A DNA stretch of 64,000 nt from Antedon mediterranea (Eukaryota; Echinodermata; Crinoidea; Comatulida; Antedonidae): contig NC_092678.1 in NCBI RefSeq assembly GCF_964355755.1, positions 24,222,365 to 24,286,364 of the forward strand. Reading direction: 5' to 3'. The notes under the pieces are model-generated. The model made no database searches. It saw only the letters and a list, made by a program, of their open reading frames with translations, and was not told the DNA's origin. Shown here piece by piece: positions 54,901-64,000 of this stretch (position 1 is its first letter; the number at the start of each line of letters is the position of its first letter). The translations under genes and the position numbers were made by a program.

Positions 54901-55362
54901 AAATTATCGGTAAAAAGTTGAAAAGTATCAGAGCTCGGAAAGAGAGTCATGCTACACATCAGCGACCCTTGACCAATATATATTGTAGCGATTAAAACAA
55001 TGAAGTAACCATGTTTTCTGCTGTTATTTTATTTATTATATATATATGTATTGTGTGTGTGTGTGGATTGTATCTTTCAATGATTGTAAATTCAAATTAG
55101 TAGAAATGAATAATTAAAACACTTTAACATAAACATTTATTTACAGACTGTTTTGCAGGATGAAAGATGCGGACCCCAACCTATAAAGTTACCATACAGT
55201 ATTCAGGAGGTACAAATATTTATTTACTATTCAAAATAAAACATGTGTTGAGCATGAGGTATGCTTATTAAATTAAATTTATCCATTAAATTATTTTCAC
55301 AGACTGACCTGAATAATGGAGAAATTGTTGAAGAAATGGAAGTAGTCGAGTCACAGCAAGAG
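48309..55362 (+). CDS. Unrecognised multi-exon gene, copy A (3' end not found)
   Basis: Predicted exons are 48291-48322 (ATG at 48309), 51316-51383, 51517-51759, 51928-51956, 55147-55209 and 55303-55362. All have GT-AG borders and compatible phases, giving an open frame of 159 codons. It starts MSELN, then VVLPTAERSSDQQITSRIAG, a basic Gln-rich segment with three QQQPAKVT-type repeats, KNKNKTKRAYLASSRIRNSPG, CTPGRQA and an acidic end EIVEEMEVVESQQE. No signal peptide, membrane segment or known domain is seen; the composition suggests a disordered, perhaps nuclear, protein. Exon order and intron sequence match copy B. After the last exon the DNA runs into a LINE. The final phase would also allow splicing to copy B's first exon (ILEKITMSELN), so A and B could be one gene. 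Confidence 0.55.
49855..49940 (-). mobile_element. tRNA-like SINE head, antisense
   Basis: On the minus strand TTGGCTCAGTGAGTAAATCA (A-box-like) is followed about 45 bases later by GAGTTCGAATCTG (B-box). The spacing is tRNA-like but the sequence does not fold into a convincing functional tRNA. Confidence 0.5.
50709..51000 (+). mobile_element. tRNA-derived SINE, near full length
   Basis: Head GAGTGCGTGGCCGAGCGGTT (A-box TGGCCGAGCGG) and GCGTTCAAGGCTCACTCGC (B-box). The body carries ATGTGCACTTTAAAGAACCT, AGTAGGGGGTCACCCCGGTG and CTATCTGGGAGA, and the tail is an AAATAAATAAAT simple repeat. The antisense fragment at 4195-4345 is the same family. The long variable loop suggests a Ser/Leu-type tRNA ancestor. 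Confidence 0.8.
52221..52300. mobile_element. Small TIR-like fragment
   Basis: TACCGTATTTTCCGGAGTAT at the left and GTCGACTATACTCCGACC at the right are partly complementary. This resembles one end of a DNA transposon related by its TACCGTATT start to the 38730-39560 element. Confidence 0.45.
52350..53091 (+). pseudogene. LINE reverse-transcriptase fragment (plus strand)
   Basis: RT motifs in order: IPIFKSGKRNYLNNYKPISI, SGFRPQHSTLTAL, FIDLKKAFDTIDYNIL, STGVPQGSTLGPLLFSIYIN and MYADDTIIY. An in-frame stop near 52527 and a frameshift in a poly-A run near 52770 break it. It is cut at 53091, where a minus-strand LINE begins. A second fragment of the same family restarts at 55412. Confidence 0.85.
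53092..54860 (-). pseudogene. LINE endonuclease region (minus strand), RT missing
   Basis: The minus-strand frame 54853-53498 carries an apurinic-type endonuclease of non-LTR elements: FATVNTQSIRNKIGEF, CTVTETWL, RRGGGTGIIL, VVIYRPPYS, VIFSGDFNIHM, HRSGNTLDLLIT and YISDHCFV. The next frame (53553-53062) continues as the linker usually found before RT (LLPWFDDEANVLKK..). No RT follows because the sequence ends at the junction with the plus-strand LINE. It is a broken copy between exons of the unknown gene. Confidence 0.85.
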
Positions 55363-55411
55363 GTATGTTTATTAATTAAATCTATCCATTATATTATTTT
55401 CATTATTATGG

Positions 55412-55890
55412 TGATAATGCTCTAATTCATTTCTCTACCTGGCTAAAATCTAACAGACTAACACTCAATATCTCAAAAACTAAATCCATGCTCATTGGCT
55501 CTTCTCAAAAACTTAAATCTAACTCTATCACCCTAACTCTTAATGATTCTCCTATTCAATCTGCTTCTCACAAACACCTTGGAATCATAATTGACAATAC
55601 TCTAACCTGGAAATCTCACATATCTTCCCTCTGTAAAAAACTCAATTCTATTATCTACTTACTCAAACGTACCTCTAAATTTACAAACAAATCTTCTCTT
55701 CATCTTCTGTACAATTCACTTTTCCTTTCTAGACTTGACTACTGCTGCTCTGTCTGGGGTTCTAAACCTTCTACCACTAAACCTAAAAAAATCCAGAATA
55801 AAGCTATCCGTCTACTACTCGATCTATCTCCCACTACACATCTCTCTCCTCATGACTTTTCCAGTGCTAAGACTCTCCCCTTCCTAGTCT
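55412..55890 (+). pseudogene. LINE RT fragment, second piece
   Basis: Starts with about 120 bases identical to 52972-53091 (STWLKSNRLTLNISKTKSML), then continues through LTWKSHISSLCKKLNSIIYL, LLYNSLFLSRLDYCCSVWG and NKAIRLLLDLSP to about 55886, where other DNA is inserted. The C-terminal part resumes at about 56765. Confidence 0.85.
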
Positions 55891-56764
55891 GGGCTCCAGA
55901 CGGAGTTTTTTCTTAATATTAGTAAAAATATAAATATTTTTGCACATATGGCGTTTCATACGTGTATTACTTGAGTTTGGATACTCCGTCTGGGGAAACA
56001 CGCAAAAGCCACGTGGTTTGACACCAAGAATTCTTGGTGCATAGATTATCCGGTTGACTAGTTTCAGCTGCATGCGATTGGCTACTCACTCGTACACTAT
56101 TTTAATATTCATATTTCAGAATTTCAAAGACTCAACAACTAAGATGGTACGCATGCGCTATGTTACGTTTAGACAATGTGTACTTTGGGTACATTGATGA
56201 AAGTTTCTGAAGGCTAGAAAGGATTTTATATGGATCATTTAATCAGGGAGATGTAATTTACATCTCCCTGATTTAATATTACGCGGAGATAATTTGATTT
56301 AATTCCCACCCAGACCTGTCCTGTTCTGTGTAGTGGTGTAGCCCTGTTGTGTGTGAATCCTGTTGTGTGCCGGTGGTGGTATTATGTAGGCCTACCTTAT
56401 TGGCGTTTTATTTGGCAGGTTGAGTAGGACCTACGAAGGAGGCCTAGGCTAAGGACTAAACAATTAATAAACAAAACAACTTGGCAACACGATTTCATAT
56501 TTTAACAGTCTCGATCGTACATTCAACACTGTACGTAGGCCTACTCGATCTTTTTCATTTTGAAACAAAATGATCATTGGTTGATTCGAAATCCATATTT
56601 ACATACCGCCCGCCCCATATAGCCAAATACGGTATGATAACCTACGTCATTCTTATCGGATGTTTGCGGTCTGCAAATCGATTTCTATACGTGTTTCACA
56701 AGTCTGTATTTTCAGACAAAAATCGCGGTCGAAATAAAAACAAATAAATTTAAAAAAAAACAAT
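55891..56764. mobile_element. Insertion of MITE-like DNA within the LINE fragment
   Basis: CCAGACGGAGT (55896-55906) and ACTCCGTCTGG (55983-55993) are inverted ends of a ~100-bp element. A 33-base near-perfect palindrome follows at 56241-56273. The rest (to 56764) is non-coding with some GGCCTA words. Confidence 0.6.
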
Positions 56765-57087
56765 ACAGATTTGGGGCAAGTCTATCCCCTTCCATGAACG
56801 ATACCTCTTTCAGCTTGCATGTCTATCTTTCAAAGCTCTACATCACTCTGCTCCACTTACTATCTGTCAGCTTTTAACTGAAGTCACTTCCAATGGCCGT
56901 ATGAACACTAGGCAAATTACTAAAGGAGATCTTCTTATCCCTCGTCCTTACCTTGAAATCTTTAAACTTTCTACCACAAACAAATTTGTCTCCTAGAGAA
57001 TTTGTTTCCCATATTTCAAATTAGGTCCCATTTGCATCGTAGCAGCCCTATTTTCCCAAATGTTCTTACCTCTGCCCCACCAGTCAG
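56765..57087 (+). pseudogene. LINE RT fragment, C-terminal piece
   Basis: After the insertion, ERYLFQLACLSFKALHHSAP and RQITKGDLLIPRPYLEIFK continue the C-terminal region typical of non-LTR ORF2, up to the start of duplicate copy B at about 57088. Confidence 0.75.
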
Positions 57088-58760
57088 TGACCATGGTGGG
57101 CAGAGGTCCTAGAGACTCTTATACATTTTTATTTCATCTTAAGTGCCATCGAGCAGCTCTATTTTTAAAAATTTCTCAGCCCCAACCATTGTGAGCTGAG
57201 GTCCTGGAGACACTTAATAATAATATATATTTTATTTCCTATTTTAAGTGTTTTAGTGTTGGTGGCATTCGCAATTATCATTTTTGCACCCCAGATATTG
57301 GGAATTTTTAGTATTAGTTATTACAAACAAAACTAAAAATATACATTTTGAATGACATGGGGATACAATTTTAGGCCCTATTTTGTGTCAGTTGGGGTTT
57401 TACAGACGTTTTTTAGACATGCAACCGTTGGTGGTGCTGTTTTTGGGGATTTGGCATTATTTTTTCCCAATTTATTTGAGACAGGCTACGGCATAATTAA
57501 ATTTTATCGCTGGAAACGCTGGGATCCGATAATCACATGGCACAGTTTATGTTTTGAGGCACAGTGCAGTCAAGTTGTGGTGAAAAAAATTTGCTTTTTA
57601 ACACTGTTGTACGTACTAGCTAGCAATAAATATCTAACTATCGTGATTGATAATAGTTAAGACACTTTTATGTGGTACTGTATTGTGATTTAATTTCATG
57701 TTAGCAAACAGTTAATTTGACATTTTACGTTAGCCTATCTACAACTAAAATAATGGCGGAGCCAAGAGTGCAAATATTGCATCGTCACCGCACTGCTACG
57801 TTATGCCAGTTTATGAATGAAGAGACCTAGTTGGGTTTGTGCAGGGACCATTTTTAGCTAATAAAATGTATTTTATCTGCAGCCTTGTTGAATGAATTAT
57901 ATTTTAAAATATGTGGCGAACATATTTACAACACCTTGGGGCTTTTTTCATCGCAATGTGGTTTGCCTTTTGTTGTACATGTATGCTTTGACACAACTGA
58001 AATATTACATGTTTTTTTTTTCAGATTTTGGAGAAAATAACCATGTCCGAGTTAAAGTAAGTATACATACTATACTGTGAGTTCTATTTGAAATGTTCTT
58101 CTATGACAAGAAAACTGCCTTACATCTGCTTGTTGGGCATTTCTGTAAACTGAAAACAATAAATACTGTATTTATTGAAAATTTGAATAATTTTTCAACT
58201 CTCATGAATTGTTATAACAAATACATAATATCAGCTTATCTTGTTGACTAATATGTAAATAGGGAGTACAACATAGCATTAAGGTTTATGCTATATATAT
58301 ATTTCTGTTATACTGGACTTTGTGATATTCTCCTTTCAAATTAAAGACTATTGACCAAACGACGTTCAAAGGTAATTTTCATTGCAACCCTCTATTTTTC
58401 CCACATTGTTTAATTCATAGTTTATACTAATTTCACTTACATTTGTATTAAATTTGATGAATTTCTGTGTAGTGTTCTGAACTTACCAAGAACCTTACCT
58501 CTCCTGCTTGGGTGTGAGTTTGCAGTGTACCCAACCATCATTCTGCCTATATTGTTATTCCATATTATGTGATCTTCAAAATCTAATCATTTTGACATTT
58601 TTAATGTACATTTCATGATATAATACCTAAAAATATGTAATACCTGAAAATTAATTAATTTTAACTTTTTATTTGTAAATACAAAATAATGAATGTTTGT
58701 GTGTTAAATAGGTAAAAAACACTTTACTACTTTTTGGATATATGCACTTGTTGTTTGTTC
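57088..58760. repeat. Tandem duplication, proximal segment of copy B
   Basis: Close copy of 47355-48930, starting TGACCATGGTGGGCAGAGGT. It keeps the 102-codon ORF (57352-57660), the 24-codon ORF (57753) and the first exon with its donor. The sharp left edge lies where the LINE ends. Confidence 0.9.
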
Positions 58761-61700
58761 TTTTAACCTCAGTAGGCCTACAGTATGTGCCTTAAGAACA
58801 TACATACATCTGTCAACTTTTTCAAAATACAATATTAGACCCTCAACCAAAATCATAATGTTCTCAACCGCCAAAATTCTTTTCAGCTTTTAAATTGCAT
58901 TTAGTTAGGTAGTTTAGGTCAACTCAAATATTTGGAAGAACTGCAGTGCAATATATAATTATACACTATGTTTTACTACTTTAATCATTTCATTTATTCA
59001 GATAATATTTTTCTTGTTTTTAAAGTCTTTTTTTAAACCTACAGTGATGATAACCATTATTGGACGTTAAATTAAATCAGACCTCTGAATTTTCCTGGTT
59101 ACAACAATTTATTAGTCCATTATTTTATATAACTTTTTAATTTAACGTCAAATAATGGTTATCATCACTGTAGGTTTAAAAAAGGACTTTAAAAACAATT
59201 AATATACAAATGCATATTCCTGTTTACTATTATTGTTTGTTGTTTTGCAGTTTTTATTACAAGCCTAATTATATCCTCATAGTCAACTTTCCCAATACCA
59301 GAATTGTCTCTATTATTTATTACACATTTCGAGGGAACTTACCATACATATTAGGCCATCTCAAAGGTTTTGTTATTGGGAGAGTTGACTGTACATACAT
59401 AATTCATATACAGACAGTCCCTAATTTTGGTATTTATACCTACCTGGTCATATATGGATGGTCAATTTTCTAAACATAATTGTACAATTGTTTTCATTAT
59501 GCTGTAGTGAGGAGCATGCCGGTTTAAGTTCTCTTGTTGAGGATTCTGGTCTCCCAAGACTTTTTCCAAAAAACCGTCAGATACCTGGGTAAGTTATTGG
59601 ATACTTTGTATTGTTGAGAGCTAATGAAAAGTATATTATACAGTTATTTTACATTCAAAATTTGGTAAGTCAGCAATAACATTTTTTTATTTAATTACTG
59701 TAGATAACATGAGACACTAATTTTCAGTAAGTAAAAGTAAAATAATTCAAAGTTGTCTTGTTTGACCTTGACCTAGTTCAGTGGTGATGTTGCTTGGTGT
59801 ATACTGATAGTATTATAACATGCATGTGCATGTAGCATGTAGCAAGTAGCATGCATGTAAGCATGTAGCAAGTAGCATGCTTGCTAATGCATGTAATGAT
59901 ATATATTTCTATGCAACATGTGCATAGTACATTATTGCATTGCAGCAATACACTGACTAAGTTAGGCTATCGCGCAGCGCATCGTAACATGCACATGCTA
60001 TTAATGGGTATACAGTATTGTTACAGTCAAGTTGCTGCACCACAACAATTGTACAAACAGCATAGCATCGATCAAAAAAGCAATGTCGACAGTTAACAAA
60101 ATTGGCATAGTAAACCGTTTAGCTGACGATAAGTTTTTATTTTACGCCACTTACATTTGTTTGATTGCTTGAATATGACTTTTTCAAAATGAAAAGAATT
60201 TTCAAGCGCACGATTTTTTAATTTTGACTTGCAAATGTACTGTGTCATTATTTTTAAGTGATAATTCCTAACAAATGAAAGGTATAAAGAACAAAATTCA
60301 AGTGCAAAAACTGTCTTTCTAAGCTGCGTACAAGCTGTGTGAGCAAAAGTATGTGCACAACCCCGGGGGGTCACTCTTAAATATTTCCATACGAGGAGGT
60401 GCCGCATTTACGGGTATATTTTCGAGGGCCTGGTAGCACAAATGTGGGAAATTATGGAGAGTTGGTAGCACAAGTGTGGGAAATGACAGGGTGAAATTAG
60501 TAGTTTAAGTCCCTGGCCCGCCCACCCGTGTCAAAATGTCACGATTTATCGCCAAATTTTGCAGGTATTTTAGCATAATGGATGCTATAAGCCCGGCTAT
60601 ATAAGCCCATCACTAAATACCTTTGAATAGGCCTAGAGTTTTCGCATCAGCAGAAGAACACGAAACATAGCCTAGGACAAAATCATTCAACTGTGACCAC
60701 TCTTGACTCGTGATCATCGTCGTCATGCACCGCGCGGACGAGCGATAAACTTGTTGTCAAAACACGTTCGTGATTTTGCCATGAACGGTCTCTTTGGCCA
60801 TGCGCAGATCATGCCGGGAACCAGTACAAATATTGTGCCCTCTCTGGCGTGGCCTTGTTTCTGCCGTCTTTTTAGAGAACACTGGATTTTTATTTGGTAA
60901 ATGGTAGTTCAAGTCCGTAGTATTTTTCAGTAAAACAGGTAGCGCAAGTGCCTCATGTCTTGAAGTGGCTGCTGTTTGGTTTATATGCAAGTGACCCCCC
61001 CGGGTGCACAACACAAACATTTTGTAAAAATTTGAACTGCTTAAGATGTCCTGAAATGTGCTCTAAGTTGATTAGAGATCGATTTTGAGCATTTTTAACT
61101 TTCAAAAATGCATGCGTATGCAAAAAACCCAAACTTCAAGATTTTGCTAATGATACTGCAAGATGACCCTTGACATGAAGCATATATTTGTCCAAGTTTC
61201 AGTTTAAAAAGTCTGTTAGTTTTGAATTTATAGTGAATTTCAGAATTTTACGTTGATATTTTAATTAAACCAAGGTCAGGTGCACAACTAAATACATGCA
61301 TCTGCTGGCCAAGTTAAAACATAACTGCTATTGCTGTTTTAGAGATCTGCGACGCACAAAAAATGAGCAGAAAAAATGAAATTTTTTACAATAACAATAG
61401 GCTATCTCTCTCTAACCTGCATTCTGACATAATATACAACCAATTTTTTTATTTGCTCTAATTTTTATCTACTTTATCCAATATTCTAACTATTTTCTAA
61501 AATAATTTTTTCTGAACCCTATATTTTAAACCTGGCTATTATGTACTGCGACTTTTAACCAAAATAAATGTTTTAGGTGTTTTTTTGTCTTATAGAAATG
61601 ATCAAGAACCAGATAGTGACTTTGGGGGATCCGAGGCAAGTGCGGCTTTCAGATCAGATGCTACTTCTGAACAATCAGATGGTATTATCATTGTTTATTA

Positions 61701-63566
61701 ATTAACAGTTACCAAAAATGACAAGCTAAATTTGTATGACAAAACCAAAATATTTTGTTTAGTTCTATATGTCAAGAGTAATTTAGTTTTGTCTAGTTTT
61801 CAGACATATTATTGAATTTAATTAAAACCTTTTCTATTCAGAAAAATGTGAGAATGCTGGTGCTTCAAGTATAAAGAAGTAAGTAGCGGTTAAATTTATT
61901 TTCATGCATGTTCGCATAAACCCAGAAGCTATTTTGTATATACAATATATTGTAACGATTTTGATACCCCTCTTATTGTTATGGAGTAGTCCTCTTAGGA
62001 GGCTTCTGATTGGTGGGTGGATTTGTAATTTAAGGAGGAAGAAACCCACATGTGAGGCAGTGGAGCTCCAACCAGGGAGTTGTAAAATAAATAAAATAAA
62101 ATACAACTCCCTGCTCCAACCTTGAACAGGAAAAGCCATAGGCTTAAAAATTACCTGATCCAATCCATACTAGGAATTACTTTGTACCTGAAGTTACACG
62201 CAATTATTAGGTAGGGCATACGAATATCATTTCTATTGTGTACTGTAACATCAGTTGTGAAAAGAATAAAACACCTCCTGAATTCGTAACAGATTGTAGT
62301 TTGTGCTTCTGTACGTCATATTACTTACTTATCGTCGTCGGAATAACACCGACGCCGAACCCGCTAACAACGAGGCAGGGAAACGTTACAATATATATAC
62401 ATCCAAAGGCAAATTACTGAAAAAATGACAATGCTGTGGGTATCAGTGGCTGGATCTCAATGGAGATACAAAAAAAAAAGCGAAAAGCTAAATCAAAACA
62501 ATAAGTAAAACAGCCAGAAAAGTTAGCCGAGCTTTCAGGCAACACTAGCCCTTCATCAGTGCAAGTGATGGAATATATTTACAATATATATATATATGTA
62601 TATGTATGTAGCGGGTGTTCACTCCTCTTAGCAATGCTAGCACCGTGAACTACAAATAATATCTACTCAGACCTGGTCTCTCGAACTTCCGAATGAGTAA
62701 AAAAAACGACACTAAGGAATCGTGGGGATTCGGTTGGTGTCTAACCACTCAGCCGGTATAGAGGTACGTCACACAGCAGGAAAGCAATACACTAAATACA
62801 AATATATAGATATATTTTTTACCTCTTTTTGTAGTTGAATATGTTTTTTTTGTATTATAAAGATATGACGACCAATCGCAGCCAGAACATGAATTTCTGG
62901 CATTACCAGCCAACACCACACTGCAGCCAGAACATCAACTGCTGGAAAGTTCAGGTCGATACATTACTTCACAAATACCTAGATGCACAGGTATTTATTT
63001 GCATTTTTGTACTCAGTGGTGGTAGTTAGGTTGTTAGATCAAGACACAACGTTGTGCTAATTACTACCTGCATTATGGGAGTATGTTTAACCGGGGCAAT
63101 AATGTTCAGCCCTTTTAGGTTTTACAACATTAGGCGCTATTATAAATCCAGAATAATATTATTATTTTTTATCTACTTGGAATTACTACAATTGTGAAAG
63201 CAAGTACAACTATTGTGTACATTTATTATAGGTGTTCGGTGTAGAGAAGGAGATATATTGAAAGGTGATTTAAGTGTTGAACAAACCACCCCTGAAGTGA
63301 ACATCACATCCTCAGGTGTGTCTTGTTGGTATTTTAAATGATATTTTTCATCTTGCTATCTGTCTCCTTGGCTTTTTTAACTGTTTTTAACTGTTTCATG
63401 CTGTAGCCACTGCCCTTCATTTTACCAGTACTATACAACTCCTTTCTTTCTGTTTTGGATATTTGCTTTTGTCCTTTTCCGTGACAGAAAATAACCGAAT
63501 GCTATTTTTTCCTTTTTAGGAACAACAAGACCGTTTGGAAATCCCATTGGATTTGGAACACAAGAG
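58043..63566 (+). CDS. Unrecognised multi-exon gene, copy B (runs off the window)
   Basis: Predicted exons are 58025-58056 (ATG at 58043), 59508-59588, 61596-61681, 61842-61878, 62863-62990, 63232-63315 and 63520-63566. All phases match and 159 codons are open. It reads MSELNEEHAGLSSLVEDSG.., NDQEPDSDFGGSEASAAF.., YDDQSQPEHEFLALPANTTL.., SSGRYITSQIPRCTGVRCRE.., then ..SSGTTRPFGNPIGFGTQE. The end of exon 5 plus exon 6 (ITSQIPRCTG/VRCRE) align with copy A (ITSRIAGCTG/AVRCRA), and the surrounding introns are clearly homologous. Exons 2-4 have no counterpart in A. The protein is polar and Ser/Glu/Gln-rich with no recognised domain. Exons continue beyond the window. Confidence 0.55.
59014..59198. 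mobile_element. Foldback element with 61-bp arms
   Basis: 59014-59074 and 59138-59198 are inverted copies with about two mismatches (TTGTTTTTAAAGTCTTTTTT at the outer end, CAGTGATGATAACCATTATT in the arm). The loop is about 63 bases. It lies in intron 1 of copy B and is absent from copy A, so it inserted after the duplication or was lost from A. Confidence 0.85.
59281..59390. mobile_element. Short MITE
   Basis: AGTCAACTTTCCCAATA and TATTGGGAGAGTTGACT form 17-bp ends with one mismatch around about 75 bases. A related half (CAGTCAACTCTCCGGTATTG) is visible near 31543. Confidence 0.7.
60361..61005. mobile_element. Non-autonomous DNA element with CCCGGGGGGTCACT ends
   Basis: CCCCGGGGGGTCACTCTTA at the left and AAGTGACCCCCCCGGG at the right. 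Inside are two direct copies of a GGTAGCACAAATGTGGGAAAT-like phrase. There is no transposase. It lies in copy B intron 2. Confidence 0.75.
62078..62112. repeat. Hairpin at a repeat tail
   Basis: GGGAGTTGTA and TACAACTCCC flank an A/T-rich AAATAAATAAAATAAAA loop. It looks like a SINE-like tail or foldback end within copy B intron 4. Confidence 0.5.
62399..62573. repeat. Dispersed repeat, copy 2 (partner at 5799-5977)
   Basis: The same sequence from ATCCAAAGGCAAATTACTGA to CTTCATCAGTGCAAGTGATG, with only scattered changes. It is followed by an (AT)n tract. Confidence 0.75.
62670..62765 (-). mobile_element. Possible tRNA-like SINE head, antisense
   Basis: On the minus strand CCGGCTGAGTGGTTAGACAC resembles an A-box and GGAAGTTCGAGAGACC a weak B-box. 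The B-box mismatch makes this tentative. Confidence 0.35.
63040..63150 (+). mobile_element. Decayed SINE tail
   Basis: TAGATCAAGACACAAC, CTGCATTATGGGAGTATGTT and AATAATGTTCAGC..GGCGCTATTATAAAT match the SINE at 42040-42325. The head is lost. Confidence 0.65.
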
Positions 63567-63861
63567 GTAAATAACAATTTATATAGGATTGAAATATAGG
63601 AAGGATTGAAATAAACTAGTATTTCATTTTTTTTTTTCAAAGGGGGAGATCGATACAACTCATTTAATTAAAAATATAACCCCTCTGAAGCAAATACCCA
63701 AGCACTTTATAATGTAATGTATGTGGAGGTTATCTTTCAATGAGTGTAAACTAATTTCATAAATACACAATATCATCTCATTGACAATTAAATTAACATA
63801 ATAATAAATCACCGCCAATTATAAGAGATATCTTTAGTATGAACATTTATTAAAGCCTGGT

Positions 63862-64000
63862 TTCCATAAAATCGCTACACCGTGTTGCCGACTGCTGTCG
63901 CCGACAGAGCGTAGCGATTCTATGGAAACGCTAGAATTTATCGGGGATCTAGTACGCGAGCGCTAAATATTCTTTGGTACACGCGTATACGACTCATCGC
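63862..64000. mobile_element. Inverted-repeat sequence at the window edge
   Basis: GGTTTCCATAAAATCGCTA and TAGCGATTCTATGGAAACG are imperfect inverted repeats, with TGCTGTCGCCGACAG between them. It interrupts the place where copy B's next exon (matching 55147) would be expected. Incomplete in this window. Confidence 0.5.

Noticed and set aside
52350-57087. Retroviral or viral polymerase sequence
   Set aside because: RT and endonuclease motifs are of the non-LTR type (APE endonuclease, no LTRs, no protease or envelope), and all copies are broken.

Overview
The window is nuclear DNA of an animal. Genes are split into many short exons with GT/AG (once GC/AG) borders, intergenic DNA is AT-rich, and introns are full of LINE, SINE and MITE remnants and minisatellites. 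Five conserved metazoan genes can be read exon by exon. The mix of lysine-catabolic AASS, NAPE-PLD and copine, the abundant GGCCTA-rich tracts, SINE tails and TIR elements suggests an invertebrate deuterostome, probably an echinoderm. That taxonomic guess is inference; the gene identifications are strong.

Layout: (1) 0.6-5.7 kb, ACTR8/Arp8 (+), 12 coding exons. (2) 6.7-9.5 kb, NAPE-PLD (-), 5 coding exons, one intron with a GC donor. (3) 10.65-23.0 kb, AASS, bifunctional lysine-ketoglutarate reductase/saccharopine dehydrogenase (+), 21 exons. Its introns carry a 24-bp array containing a Pol III B-box motif, a 20-bp array ending in a splice-acceptor motif, a 51-bp array that duplicates the end of an exon with its donor, and a 64-bp array that duplicates an acceptor. 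(4) 24.4-27.1 kb, KIN17 (-), 9 exons, head to head with (5) ALG10 (+), 28.25-30.26 kb. (6) 31.2-40.1 kb, a copine (+), 17 exons, with a 45-bp minisatellite and a TIR element carrying a HIRAN-like ORF in its introns. (7) 40-47 kb, gene-poor DNA with SINEs, GGCCTA-rich repeats and a broken LINE. (8) 47.3 kb to the end of the window, a large diverged tandem duplication. Each copy contains a set of small phase-compatible exons of a gene I do not recognise (copy A from 48.3 kb, copy B from 58.0 kb). Copies A and B are separated and interrupted by LINE fragments.

The genes do not form a pathway. ACTR8 acts in INO80 chromatin remodelling, KIN17 in nuclear DNA replication, repair and RNA processing, ALG10 in N-glycan precursor assembly in the ER, AASS in mitochondrial lysine degradation, NAPE-PLD in N-acylethanolamine synthesis, and copine in calcium-dependent membrane binding. 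The most unusual material is the unrecognised duplicated gene and the way minisatellites in AASS have captured splice sites. No CRISPR arrays, bacterial-type operons or intact tRNA or rRNA genes were seen.
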